From the NCBI GenBank assembly GCA_015501075.1, contig JADNYJ010000018.1, positions 310,001 to 374,000 on the forward strand: DNA of 64,000 bases, in the 5' to 3' direction. The position numbers were made by a program, and so were the translations under genes. The DNA comes from Gymnopilus junonius (lineage: Eukaryota; Basidiomycota; Agaricomycetes; Agaricales; Galerinaceae). Below the pieces are notes generated by a model that was not told the origin of the DNA, did no database searches, and worked only from the letters and a program-made list of their open reading frames with translations. Shown one piece after another: positions 11,448 to 22,042 of this stretch. The first letter of the stretch is position 1. Every line of letters starts with the position of its first letter.

Positions 11448-14400
11448 TGAGAAGAAAGGAGGACATTAGAATTATTTCATACAATTGTAACCAGAATTAT
11501 GGGCATATCGATGTACTACTAGACCGTCTAAAGGATTCTTTTGACATTATTTTCTTGCAAGAGCCACCCTGGCATGAGATATGACATGCTCCATCTTCGA
11601 GAGATCCCGAAGGTGAGGCAGTTATTGGAGCACTGAACCACCCTGATTGGAAGGTCATGGTTCAGCCTGACCCCACTGGGCTCCGGCCACATGTTCTGAC
11701 CTATGTTTCGATGAGGCTGAACCCCTGGCACCCTGCCATGCAATGAGATCTTATAGATCACCATGACATCATGGCAGTTTCTCTGTTTACCGGGGACACT
11801 GTCATTAATTTACTGAATGTGTACTCTGATGACAAGCACACAGCTATCGACCTGCTCACTGAGCAAGCCGACTTTCTCCCAATGTTTCATTACATGGGGG
11901 GTGACTTCAACTGTTATTCGAATAAGTGGGACCCTGGTGTCCTGCATCATTGGATGACAGCCAATAACCTGCTGAACACGGCAGCTATGCTGGGACTGAT
12001 GCTCTCTCTCCCAGTCAATCCGGGTCCCACTCACATCCCTGGTAACCCATCACTATGAGAGTCAGTCATCGACCTCATCTTTGTTCAGCCTACTGAGGAG
12101 CTGTCTGCAGGCACTCGGCGAGGAGAACTATGGCACGGGCCATTGGACCATGCAGTTGGCTAACGCCTGCCTTCGGGTTGGGTATTGGCCAACTCACTTT
12201 AAGGTGTCCTTGTCAGTGATTATTCCTAAGCCGAACAAGCCCTCGTACTCTACACCTAAGGTGTTCAGGCCTATTGTACTCCTGACCACCCTTGGCAAAT
12301 TGGTTGAAAAGATGCTTTCCAACTGCATTCAATTTGATGCTGTTAAGCATGATATTTTTCATCCTAATCAACTTGGTGGTGTGTGGCAGCATTCCACTGA
12401 GGACACGGGCTTGCTCCTCATGCACCTGGTGTGTGCAGGGTGGGCTCACGGCTTAAAGACCAGTGGCATTGCCTTCGACGTGGCACAGTTCTTCCTCTCT
12501 CTCAATCACGAAGTGTTGATTGCGATTCTCAGGAAGCAGGGCTTCCCTCCTAACGTGGTGGAATTCTTTTCATCATACCTGGTTGGCTGTTCCATGTCAT
12601 ATGCCTGGAACAGCTTTCAATCTGACCCCCGACAGGCCGATGTCGGGGTGGGGCAGGGCTCTGCTTTGTCCCTGGTTCTCTCAGCACTCTTCCTCACACC
12701 AGTGCTGAAACTTTTCATGCAGAATGAGTCGGTTTCCGATACCACTCTGCTCTCTTATGTCGATGATGGCACACTCATTGTGCAGTCAAAGACTCTCGAT
12801 GCCAACTGCATAGCCCTGAAAAGGTCCTATGCAGTGATTTTCGAACTCTTCACAAAGTTCACCCTCGCTCTTGAGCATGACAAAATGGAGTTATTCCATT
12901 TTGATCATTCTCATTCGGAGTTCAATCCGTCCATGGATCTAGGGTATGCTCCCTACACTCATGACAAACATCTGATGCCCAAGCCATTCTGGCAATACTT
13001 GGGCTTCTTCTTTGACCAGAAGTTGACATTTCATGAACATGTCTGGTATTACTCTACCAAATCCTTCACCACTGTTAAGGCAATGAGGATGCTTGGTAAC
13101 TCATCCAGGGAGCTCATGCCCATGCAAAAGCGTCTGCTTTACAGGTCTTGTGTGTTGCCTATTGCAACATACGGCCTCCGGTTGTGGTTCTTCCAAGGTG
13201 CTAAGTGCCAGGGGACCATCAAACTCTTGACCAGCATGCAGCGGCATGCTGCACTCTGGATTACCAGTGCATTCCGCACCTCCCCTATGGGAGGGATCGA
13301 AGCCCTTGCTGGCCTGGTCCCTATCCACTTAGTCTTGAAATGTGCTGCTGCAGTAGGTGTCCTGTGCATGGCGGCCCTCTCGGATACTCATCCAGTGCGC
13401 TCCCTTCTAAGTGCACCCTTTTCCAAAGGAGCGAGTCCTCACCCTCGCTCTGCTGCTTTTATGATGGCCCCACAATGCGCTAAGGTGCGGGGTACTGTTA
13501 TGGATGTTGATGACATGCTCTATGTTGTCAGCGAGCCTCTGGAGCCTTTTGCTCCCGAAGCTCATCCTGGTGGGCAATTCCTTGAGTTGCATCAGGGAAT
13601 TCGCTTTGATACTACTCCAGCACCCAAGGATAAAGTTGGGCTTAGGCGTGAATGGTTGGACCGCTTCTGGGAAGCCTCGAAGTGGGAACTGTCTACTCTG
13701 GTTTGTGTCGGCGATGGGAGTTGCCCCACTGATCGGAACAAGCAAGCTATTGCTGCTTCGCTTGTATTTTGCCAAGGAGTCGAGGTGCATGCATCTCGCT
13801 ACATGGCAGGGAGTGCTCTTGCAGAGGATGCTGAGCTTTACTTTCTTTATACTGCAATTGTCCGGGCCTGTGCCATGGATAATTGTGACTACATTGTTAT
13901 CATGTCGGACTCCACTAAGGCTTTGGGGAGTCTGCTTGATGCCTCTGTGCATTCCGGCCAAGCTCATTTCTTGGCCGTTATCCATGCCCTTACAGAGTGG
14001 TAGACCAGAGGTCCTGGCCACCACATCTCCCTGCATCATGTCCCATCTTCTTTGAAGTGGGGCATACACTACCAGGCTCATCTCATGGCGACTGAGCTCT
14101 CTGTAGCAGTGGAGCCTAACACGCCACACTCACTTGCATCGCTGCGCAAAGCAGCTGACGATAATCCGGGGGAAGGCTGGCAGGAGTTGTTCCAGTGACC
14201 TTCGTACTCAGGGCGACAATTTCTGTCACTCACCGACCTCGACAGAGGCCGACTCGAACCAAGGGCCAAATGAGGGGGTCCTTGGCTTCAAGCTGCAGGC
14301 GCGACTTGACTCTCTTTATGAGGGTCACTCATGCCATCACTAACCATGCTCCCATCGGGGAGTATTACTCTCAATTCAACATCCCTGAATCCACCAGTTG

Positions 14401-14485
14401 CAAGTGCGGCCACCACACCCAAACTCATGATCACTTATTCCGAACGTGTCCCCAACACGATTGTCATGACTATCCAGTTCATCAG
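11447..14485 (+). pseudogene. LN2 ORF2, linker-deleted
   Basis: The endonuclease (11447-12140) has stops at 11582 (CGA to TGA) and 12056 (TGG to TGA). The 719-base deletion then joins it out of frame to the reverse transcriptase. From 12081 to 14003 a 640-codon frame holds reverse transcriptase (YVDD) and most of RNase H, ending in TAG at 14001-14003 where sisters have TGG. The Cys/His motif occurs near 14390-14460, then the copy ends. It is a long but non-functional relic. Confidence 0.87.
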
Positions 14486-14626
14486 CATCCTTCTTTCCCA
14501 CAGACCACCACCATCGCAAAATGTCGATACCTCGCAACACCACAATTTCTCTCAACAACCTGCGATCTGGTCCTTGGATAGCTGTTTACAGCTATTCGAG
14601 TGTGTATGCACCTTTAGTGCAAGACA

Positions 14627-16949
14627 ATGTCCGAGTGATCATCATCGTCCACGCTCAAGCACCCCACCCTTTCTGCCTCTGGTGGGCGTATTCCACCCAT
14701 CGGAGCTTCGAGCACCAAATCCCCAACCCCTGAGGGTTCTTCGTCCTCTCGATCCGCTCGAGAGAGATATGCTTCATCCACCCCTGCTCCTCGTGAGTGG
14801 GAGGAGGCTGAGTCTCAGTCAGCGATACACTCATGGGCCACTACTCCCATTGCTTCGAGGGCTTCGTCCCCCGATGTTTCCATGGGGGAGGATGATGATA
14901 CTATTCGTTTTCCTCTCGCAAGCATCTCTCCAGAGCCGCAGCCTTCTGCCTTTTCCCTCACAGGATCGGAGGGGGACTGGGTTGCTGTGGCGGAATCTCT
15001 GAAGACCATTGGTTCATTCATGATGACCAACGGCCCTTCTACTCTATCAGGGGCAGATCGCCCTGATTATGCCAGCCTTTTCACTAGGATAGTGAATTCG
15101 GTCACTTCTTCCCCTTGGGCCAAGGAGGCCACGGGTGTCAGCACATGATCGCCATCTCTTAGATGGTCAATCATCCGTAACCTTATCGATTCTGATAGTT
15201 CCCTAGTGGACCTCATGTATCGAGACCTCATGAAGACTCGAGGAGGAGCCTCTGCTCCCCCCCCCGAGCCTTCATCCTCCCAGTCTGCCCCTCCAAAGCA
15301 GACGGGCCCTCCAGCGGACCCTGCGGAGCCTCCCAAGGCTCCCACCCCCACTCCTGCTCATACCAAGCTTCAGCCTCGTAAACAGAAGGCTAAGCTGGTC
15401 CAATATCAGAGGCCACCCCCTCCAGGGCCCCCTTCCATCCCAAGCGCTCCTTCGCCTCGAAACTCCGGACACCAGTTCTGGGGTCCTCGACCCGCGGATC
15501 GCTTACTAATCGCTACTTTGAATGTGCAGTCACTCAAATGGCACCCCAAACCTGGTCCCGGGCCGCTTCAGGCCCAGGCCCAGACCCTGGGTCCGGACCC
15601 TCTTAGGGCCCAACTAGACCCTCCACCCCAGCCAAGTCTAAAGGGCTGGACTATGTCACGGCTGGCCCGACGTGCCGCCAAGTTCTCGTGGTGTTCAATG
15701 ACCATGCACCAATGAACGTCATTCTTGCTACTGGCAAAGCTGGTCCAATATCAGAGGCCGCCCCCTCCAGGGCCCCTCCTATTCCTCTCCCTCCATCCCA
15801 AGCGCTCCTTGCCTCGAAACTCCAGACCCAGTTCGGGGTCCTCGACCCGCGGATCGCTTACTAATCGCTACTTTGAATGTGCAGTCACTCAAATGGCACC
15901 CCAAACCTGGTCCCGGGCCGCTTCAGGCCCAGGCCCAGACCCTGGGTCCGGACCTCTTAGGGCCCAACTAGACCCTCCACCCCAGCCAAGTCTAAAGGGC
16001 TGGACTATGTCAGGCTGGCCCGACGTGCCGCCAAGTTCTCGTGGTGTTCAATGACCATGCACCAATGAACGTCATTCTTGCTACGCTGGTTGACGAGATC
16101 AACCGGATGATGGCCCTCAACTGATTCAATATTTGGATCACTTCTGCGGAGCCCACCTATCATGGGTGGGCCCTGCACACCAACCACGTACCCATGACTG
16201 ATGAGCTTATGCTCCTTTGGGGTGCAATCTACAATGATGTCCAGGGCACCTCCGATGCTAATAAGGAGTTGACACCCTGGGTCGGACTACCGATGTCCAA
16301 AGCCTTCCTGAAGGTTTTGGATGTTCCCTATTACACGGACGTCTTCCAGAAGACTCCCACCACCATCGCCGACATTGAGAGAGTGCTCGAAAGGGCCCCT
16401 CTCTTCTCGGGCATTCCTTTTGCGGGGCATGCATGCCTCGTATGTCAATCAGCAAAGAGCTCCAAGTTCGACTGCTACTTTGAGATCTGGGATTCCCAGA
16501 CTGGACGAACCATGAAGACGCTTATCAACAAAGCTTTTCGCTACAAGGACGAGCTGCTTTATGTCAAGCCAGCTGCTGCTCGACGAGGTGTCCCCATGTG
16601 CCAGCATTGCCAGTGCTGGGGTCATCTCACCAAGGATTGTCGGGCCCACCAGTGCTGCTGCGCGCAGTGTGGTGGGCCTCACGCCACTGATGAGCATTGC
16701 GCCCTTGCGCCTTGCTGCAACCGGCCTCCGCCGGACTCGGACGGTATGTGCCACCCCACTCCAGCGGGTGAGCCATGCCCCCACAAGGCCCGCTGCCCCA
16801 ATTGTCGGGGCGAGCACCCTGCCACAGGATGCAATTGCAAGTTCTGGGAACACCGGTTTGATCACAATTGGATCATTGCCAAATACACGAGGTACATGAT
16901 AGATGCGCACTCCGGCCTTGACGTCTAACGTCCCCCCTCTAGCTCATAA
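14627..16949 (+). pseudogene. LN3 ORF1 with internal tandem duplication
   Basis: ATG 14627 is followed by a codon-4 TGA (14636). A TGA at 15146 is another CGA change. The Pro-rich linker region is duplicated (see 15394-16083). A further TGA stands at 16122. The middle domain and zinc knuckles are open from 16194 to 16928, after which one missing base ends the frame before the normal TAATG overlap. The ORF2 ATG is at 16949. Confidence 0.85.
15394..16083 (+). repeat. 345-bp tandem duplication in LN3 ORF1
   Basis: The unit starting GCTGGTCC at 15394 recurs at 15739. It covers the Pro-rich linker up to the start of the conserved middle domain. The second unit has several single-base losses in homopolymers relative to the first. 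No other copy in the window has the duplication. Confidence 0.85.
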
Positions 16950-19638
16950 TGAGAAGAAAGGAGGACGTTAGGATTATCTCGTACAATTGTAACCAGAATT
17001 ATGGGCATATCGATGTACTATTAGACCATCTAAAGGATTCTTTTGACATTATTTTCTTGCAAGAGCCACCTTGGCATGAGATACGATGTGCCCCATCTTC
17101 GAGAGATCCCAAAGGTGAGGCAGTTATTGGAGCACCGAACCACCCTGATTGGAAGGTCATGGTTCAGCCTGACCCCACTGGGCTCCGGCCACATGTTCTG
17201 ACCTACGTTTCGACGAGGCTGAACCCCTGGTGCCCTGCCATGCGACGAGATCTTATAGATCACCACGATATCATGGCGGTGTCTCTGTTTACAGGGGACA
17301 CCATTGTTAACTTACTGAACATGTATTCTGACGACAAGCACACAGCTATCGACTTGCTCACTGAGCAGGCCGACTTTCTCCCAATGTTTCATTACATGGG
17401 GGGTGATTTCAACTGTCATTCGAATAAGTGGGACCCTGGTGTCCTGCATCATCGGACGACAGCCAATAACCTGCTGAACACGGCAGCTATGCTGGGACTG
17501 ATGCTCTCTCTCCCAGTCAATCCGGGTCCCACTCACATCCCTGGTAACCCATCACTATGAGAGTCAGTCATTGACCTCATCTTTGTTCAGCCTACTGAGG
17601 AGCTGTCTGCAGGCACTCGGCGAGGAGAACTATGGCACGGGCCATCAGACCATGCAGTTGGCTAACGCCTGCCTTCGGGTTGGGTATTGGCCAACTCACT
17701 TTAAGGCATCCTTGTCAGTGATTATCCCTAAGCCGAACAAGCCCTCATATTCCACGCCTAAGGTGTTCAGACCAATAGTACTCCTGAACACCCTTGGCAA
17801 ATTGGTTGAGAAGATGCTTTCCAACCGTATTCAATTCAATGCTGTTAAGCACGATATCTTTCATCCTAATCAACTCGGCGGAGTGCGGCAGCACTCCACC
17901 GAGGATGTGGGCTTGCTCCTCATGCACCTGGTGCATGCAGGGTGGGCTCGCAGCTTAAAGACCAGTGTCATCGCCTTCGACGTGGCACAGTTCTTCCCTT
18001 CCCTCAATCATGAAGTGTTGATTGTGATTCTCAGGAAGCAGGGCTTCCCTCCTAACGTGGTGGAATTCTTTTCATCATACCTGGTTGGCCGTTCCACATC
18101 TTATGCCTGGAATGGCTTTCAATCTGACCCCCGACAAGCTGATGTCGGGGTGGGGCAGGGCTCTGCTTTGTCCCCAGTCCTCTCGGCACTCTTCCTCGCA
18201 CCAGTGCTGAAACTTTTCATGCAGAATGAATCGGTTTCCGATACCACTCTGCTCTCTTATGTCGATGATGGCACGCTCATTGTGCAGTCAAAGACACTCG
18301 ATGCCAACTGCATAGCCCTGAAGAGGTCCTATGCAGTGATTTTCGAACTCTTCACAAAGTTCACCCTCGCTCTTGAGCATGACAAGATGGAGTTATTCCA
18401 TTTTGATCATTCTCATTCTGAGTTCAATCCGTCCATGGATCTAGGGTATGCTCCCTACACTCATGACAAATGTTTGATGCCCAAGCCGTTTTGGTGGTAC
18501 TTGGGTTTCTTCTTTGACCGGAAATTGACATTTCATGAACATGTCCGGTACTATTCACCAAGTCCTTCACCACTGTTAAGGCGATGCGGATGCTTGGTAA
18601 CTCATCTAGGGGGCTTACGCCCATGCAAAAGTGTCTGCTTTACAGGTCTTGTGTGTTGCCTATTGCAACATACGGCCTCCGACTGTGGTTCTTCCAGGGT
18701 GCTAAGTGCCAGGGGACCATCAAACTTCTGACCAGCATGCAATGCCATGCTGTGCTCTGGATTACCGGTGCGTTCTGCACCTCCCCAATGGGAGGGATCG
18801 AGGCCCTTGCTGGCCTGGTCCCTATCAACTTAGTCTTGAAACGTGCTGCGCAGTAGGTGTTCTGCACATGGCGGCCCTCTCGGACACTCATCCGGTGCCT
18901 CCCTGCTGAGTGTGCCCTTTTCCAAAGGAGCAACTCCTCACCCTCGCTCTGCTGCCTTTATGACTGCCCCACAATGCACTAAGGTGTGGGGTATGGTTAT
19001 GGACATCGATGACATGCTCCATGTAGTCAGCGAGCCTCTGGAGCCATTCGCCCCAGAGGCTCGTCCAGGCGGGCGATTCCTTGAGTTACATCATGGAATT
19101 CACTTTGATATCACTCCGGCACCCAAGGATAAGGTTGGGCTTCAGCGCGAATGGTTCGACCGCTTCTGGGAAGCTTCAAAGTGGGAACTGTCTACTCTGG
19201 TCTGTGTCGGCGATAGTAGTCACCCCACTGACCAGAACAAGCAAGCTATTGCAGCTTCGCTTGTATTTCGCCAAGGAGTTGAGGTGCATGCATCTCGCTA
19301 CGCAGCGGGGAGTGCTCTTGCAGAGGATGCTGAGCTCTACTCCCTTCGTACTGCAATTGTCCGGGCTTGCGCCATGGACAACTGTGACTACATTGTTATC
19401 ATGTCGGATTCCACCAAGGCTTTGGGGAGTCTGCTTGATGCTTCCGTGCATTCCGGCCAGGGTCATTCCTTGGCCGTTATCTGTGCCCTTACAGAGTGGT
19501 GGACCAGAGGCCCTGACCGCCACATCTCCCTTCATCATGTCCCATCTTCTTTGAAGTGGGGCATACACTACCAGCTCACCTCATGGCGACTGAGCTTTCT
19601 GTAGCGGTGGGGCCTAACACACCACACTCACTTGCATC
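16949..19638 (+). pseudogene. LN3 ORF2, 5' portion
   Basis: The endonuclease is open for 203 codons (16949-17560) and ends in the TGA shared by LN1, LN2 and LN11. The linker deletion junction is at 17653-17654. Reverse transcriptase is open to 18731 including YVDD; a lost base near 18550 breaks it, and further losses near 18846 and 18897 break the thumb/RNase H connection. RNase H is readable from 18843 to 19604. The TIR element cuts the frame at 19638; the remainder is at 24761-25182. Confidence 0.87.
19631..19638. repeat. 8-bp target-site duplication of TIR element, left
   Basis: CTTGCATC precedes the left terminus and recurs at 24753-24760 after the right terminus. The octamer belongs to the LINE reading frame, so the insertion site is certain. 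Eight bases fit hAT, P or Zisupton/KDZ-type transposases. Confidence 0.93.
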
Positions 19639-19660
19639 CACTTCAGGACACCCTTTTGGG

Positions 19661-19710
19661 GGGCCTCTAAGGCTAATTTTTGCGTGTCAAACTATTAGCC
19701 TTGGAGGCCC
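19661..19710. repeat. Subterminal hairpin
   Basis: GGGCCTCTAAGGCTAA (19661-19676) pairs with TTAGCCTTGGAGGCCC (19695-19710), a 16-base stem with one T:G position and an 18-base loop. It lies 22 bases inside the left end and is repeated in the right arm. Such sites can be transposase-binding or cruciform-forming sequences; that role is inferred. Confidence 0.8.
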
Positions 19711-19814
19711 TAGGAAACAGTTTTTAGGAGAGTTTCCTGGAGTAAAACTGTTTCTTTTGAGAGAATTTCTGGCAACTGTTTCCTGTGTTTAAAATGAATA
19801 TTTTCTGTCATGTC

Positions 19815-20045
19815 ACACCATCCTGGCAACTCTTCTGGCAATTGTTGGGGCAATTCTTCTGACAATTGTTGGGGCAATTGTTGGGGAAATTCTTCAGGCG
19901 ATTGTTGGGGCAATTGTTGGGGCATTCTTCTGGCGATTGTTGGGGTGATTATTGGGGTGATTCTTCTGGCAATTCTTCTGGTGATTGTTGGGGCAATTGT
20001 TGGGGCGATTCTTCTGGTGATTGTGGGGCAATTCTTCTAGCAATT
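19815..20045 (+). repeat. 12-bp tandem array
   Basis: Units alternate between AATTGTTGGGGC and AATTCTTCTGGC, with single-base variants. The period of 12 is regular over some 19 units. The reverse complement fills the matching part of the right arm. Frames through it are low-complexity and not credible genes. Confidence 0.88.
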
Positions 20046-20199
20046 GTTGGGATAAATGTTTGTAGCATAGAGCAGAAAAACAAGCTTGTGCAGAAAGTTG
20101 ATTAGGAAATTCTTGTAGGAAACTGTTTAGAGAAATTCTTTTCAGGAAACTATATGTGAAATTTCAAGTTGAGTATCAACTATTCAGAAAACTGTTTAG

Positions 20200-20600
20200 G
20201 AAATTCTTTGGAAAATTCTTCAGAAAACTGTGTGGGAAATTCTTCTAGGAAACTGTGCAGAAAATTCTTCCAGAAAACTGTTCAGGAAACTCTATTCTTT
20301 AGGAAATTCTTCAAAGAAACTCTTCGAGAAAATTCTTGCAGAAAACTCTTTCAGGAAACTATTCAGAAAACTATTCAGAAAATTCTTTGGGAAACTCTTG
20401 TAGGAAATTCCTCAGGCAACTTTTGCAGGAAACTGTTCAGGAAACTCTTGCAGGAAATTCTTCTAGGAAATTCTTCCAGGAAACTCTTGCAGGAAATTCT
20501 TTCAGGCAACTCTTACAGGAAATTCTTGCAGGAAACTCTTGCAAGAATTTCCTCAGGCAACTCTTGGAGGAAACTCTTCAAGAAACTCTGCAAGCAACTC
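20200..20600 (+). repeat. 13-bp tandem array
   Basis: Units of the type AGGAAACTCTTGC and AGGAAATTCTTCT repeat, most regularly at 20420-20545. The period is 13, distinct from the 12-bp array beside it. The mirror copy occupies about 23790-24190. Confidence 0.85.
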
Positions 20601-20771
20601 TTCATGCAATTGTTAGGGTAATTGTTGGGCAACTCTTTGGGCAACTCTTTGTTTGAGCAATTCTTAGGGCAATTGTACTAGCAATGATTTAGCAATTGTT
20701 TGGTAAACAAGTCAAGTATCTTTAGAACAAATATCTATCAAATACAGATGTAGGACAGAGTTTTTCATTAG

Positions 20772-21837
20772 TTTTTTAAAGAGTTTTCTGAGAAACAATT
20801 TTCCAAACAATTGGATAGACAGTTTTCTCAATAATTTCTCTAATAGTTGACTAAACAATTTCTCCAACAGTTTCCTCAACAGTTGCCTCAACAATTTCCT
20901 CAACAGTTGCCCCAAGAGTTTCCCCAAGAGTTGCCTCAACAGTTTCTCCAAGAGTTGTCTCAACAATTTCCTCAACAGTTGCTCCAACAGTTTCTCTAAC
21001 AGTTGCCCCAACAGTTTCTCCAAGAGTTGCTCCAAGAATTGCCTCAACAATTTCCTCAACAGTTTCCCCAATAGTTGCCCAAAGAATTACCCTAACAGTT
21101 GCCTCAAGAATTACTCCAACAGTTTCCTCAACAGTTGCCCCAAGAATTGCCTTAACAATTTCCTCAATAGTTTCCTCAACAGTTCACTTCAGATTATCTA
21201 TATTGTCATGTCTTTGTATCTAGTTGGCTTTAATGTCTAGACAAATAATATTGGACAAAATTTTACATCTAATTAATGCTTATATATAATTAATATTAAT
21301 ATTTAATCTAATCTACTTTATCCTATCTAATTATTTTATCTTATCTATATCTTACTGCTTATCTAATTGTATATCTTATCTGCTTATCTTATCTATTTAT
21401 CTTATCTGTATCTTATATCTTATCTCATTATCTTATCTATATCTTATATCTTATCTCATTATCTATCAATTTAAAAGCAGTAAAAGCTCACTATCTGCTC
21501 ATCAGATATGTATTTTATCATTTGCATGTTTTTTTTAGGGATTTTAGAAAGCTAAATGTATATTTTGTTTCTAGATATAATTACAAAGCAGATAGAGTGC
21601 TTTTTATAGCCAAAAGAGCTTTGCAAGGGATGGATGCAGTTTTAAACATTTGGATGAGCCTCTAAAGTACCATAGATGTAAGTGTTATTAATAGATTTTT
21701 CATTAACCAACAATTCTGTACTTGTAGTTAACTCTCTTCTCTAATTCTAACACAAATATAGATTCTATAGTTCAATACCAATCTATTGATACTATATTTG
21801 TGTCTATTAAGCTACTATAAGCTATGTAATAATTCAA
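20772..21837. other. Left-only segment with inverted 12-bp array
   Basis: The right arm passes directly from the TIR (23622) to the inner repeat (23621), while the left side has 1,066 extra bases here. They hold about 27 units of the type CAACAGTTGCCT/CAACAATTTCCT (20860-21185), which are complementary in kind to the GGCAACT/GGAAACT units of the TIR, so the left half can fold on itself. A TATCTTATCT-rich tract follows, then AT-rich sequence. The segment was either inserted on the left or lost on the right. Confidence 0.8.
21300..21470. repeat. AT-rich TATCTTATCT microsatellite
   Basis: Irregular repeats of TATCTTATCT and TATCTTATCTCATT fill this stretch. It is imperfect and probably slippage-derived. 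Confidence 0.75.
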
Positions 21838-22042
21838 CAACTAGTATTACTATCATAGGTGTGAGTGTTATTAATAGATTTCTCATCAAACTTGGATTAT
21901 TTTACTTCTGTTGCTTTTAATTCATTTGTTCCCTCAAGTCTGATGATATATATAGAATCTAGGGCTCAAACTGAACCTGCTAATATGTACTTTGTTATAG
22001 TTTGGCCTCTGCATTGTAGAGAAAAATAGACATTGATATATA
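21838..22042 (+). repeat. Inner inverted repeat, left copy (about 205 bp)
   Basis: It is the reverse complement of 23417-23621 with very few differences. On the right it directly adjoins the TIR, so the original inverted repeat was probably about 1.34 kb. Part of it (AGTGTTATTAATAGATTT) is also present as a diverged direct repeat near 21680. Confidence 0.88.

Larger units (their letters stand above)
9318..14485 (+). mobile_element. LN2, LINE copy with internal deletion and lost 3' end
   Basis: The homology starts at CATCCTTC (9318) directly against gypsy integrase sequence. ORF1 and ORF2 follow. A deletion of about 719 bases removes the linker between endonuclease and reverse transcriptase (junction 12151-12152), and LN3 carries the same deletion. 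The copy stops in the C-terminal coding region at 14483-14485, where LN3 begins. There is no 3' UTR, poly(A) or target-site duplication. Confidence 0.88.
19639..20771 (+). repeat. Left terminal inverted repeat (1,133 bp)
   Basis: It matches the reverse complement of 23622-24752 with few differences; GTCAAACTA against GTTGAACTA near 19690 is one. Inside are a terminal hairpin, a 12-bp array and a 13-bp array. The frame at 20336-20656 reappears identically on the minus strand at 23737-24057, which shows how little the two arms have diverged. Confidence 0.92.

Noticed and set aside
12148..12153. Linker deletion in LN2 and LN3 as a spliced intron copied from mRNA
   Set aside because: The removed segment has no GT...AG ends at the junction; the edges share TG, which fits a microhomology deletion.
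19815..20600. CRISPR-like array
   Set aside because: The units are 12-13 bases, contiguous and without spacers. It is a tandem array in a fungal transposon.
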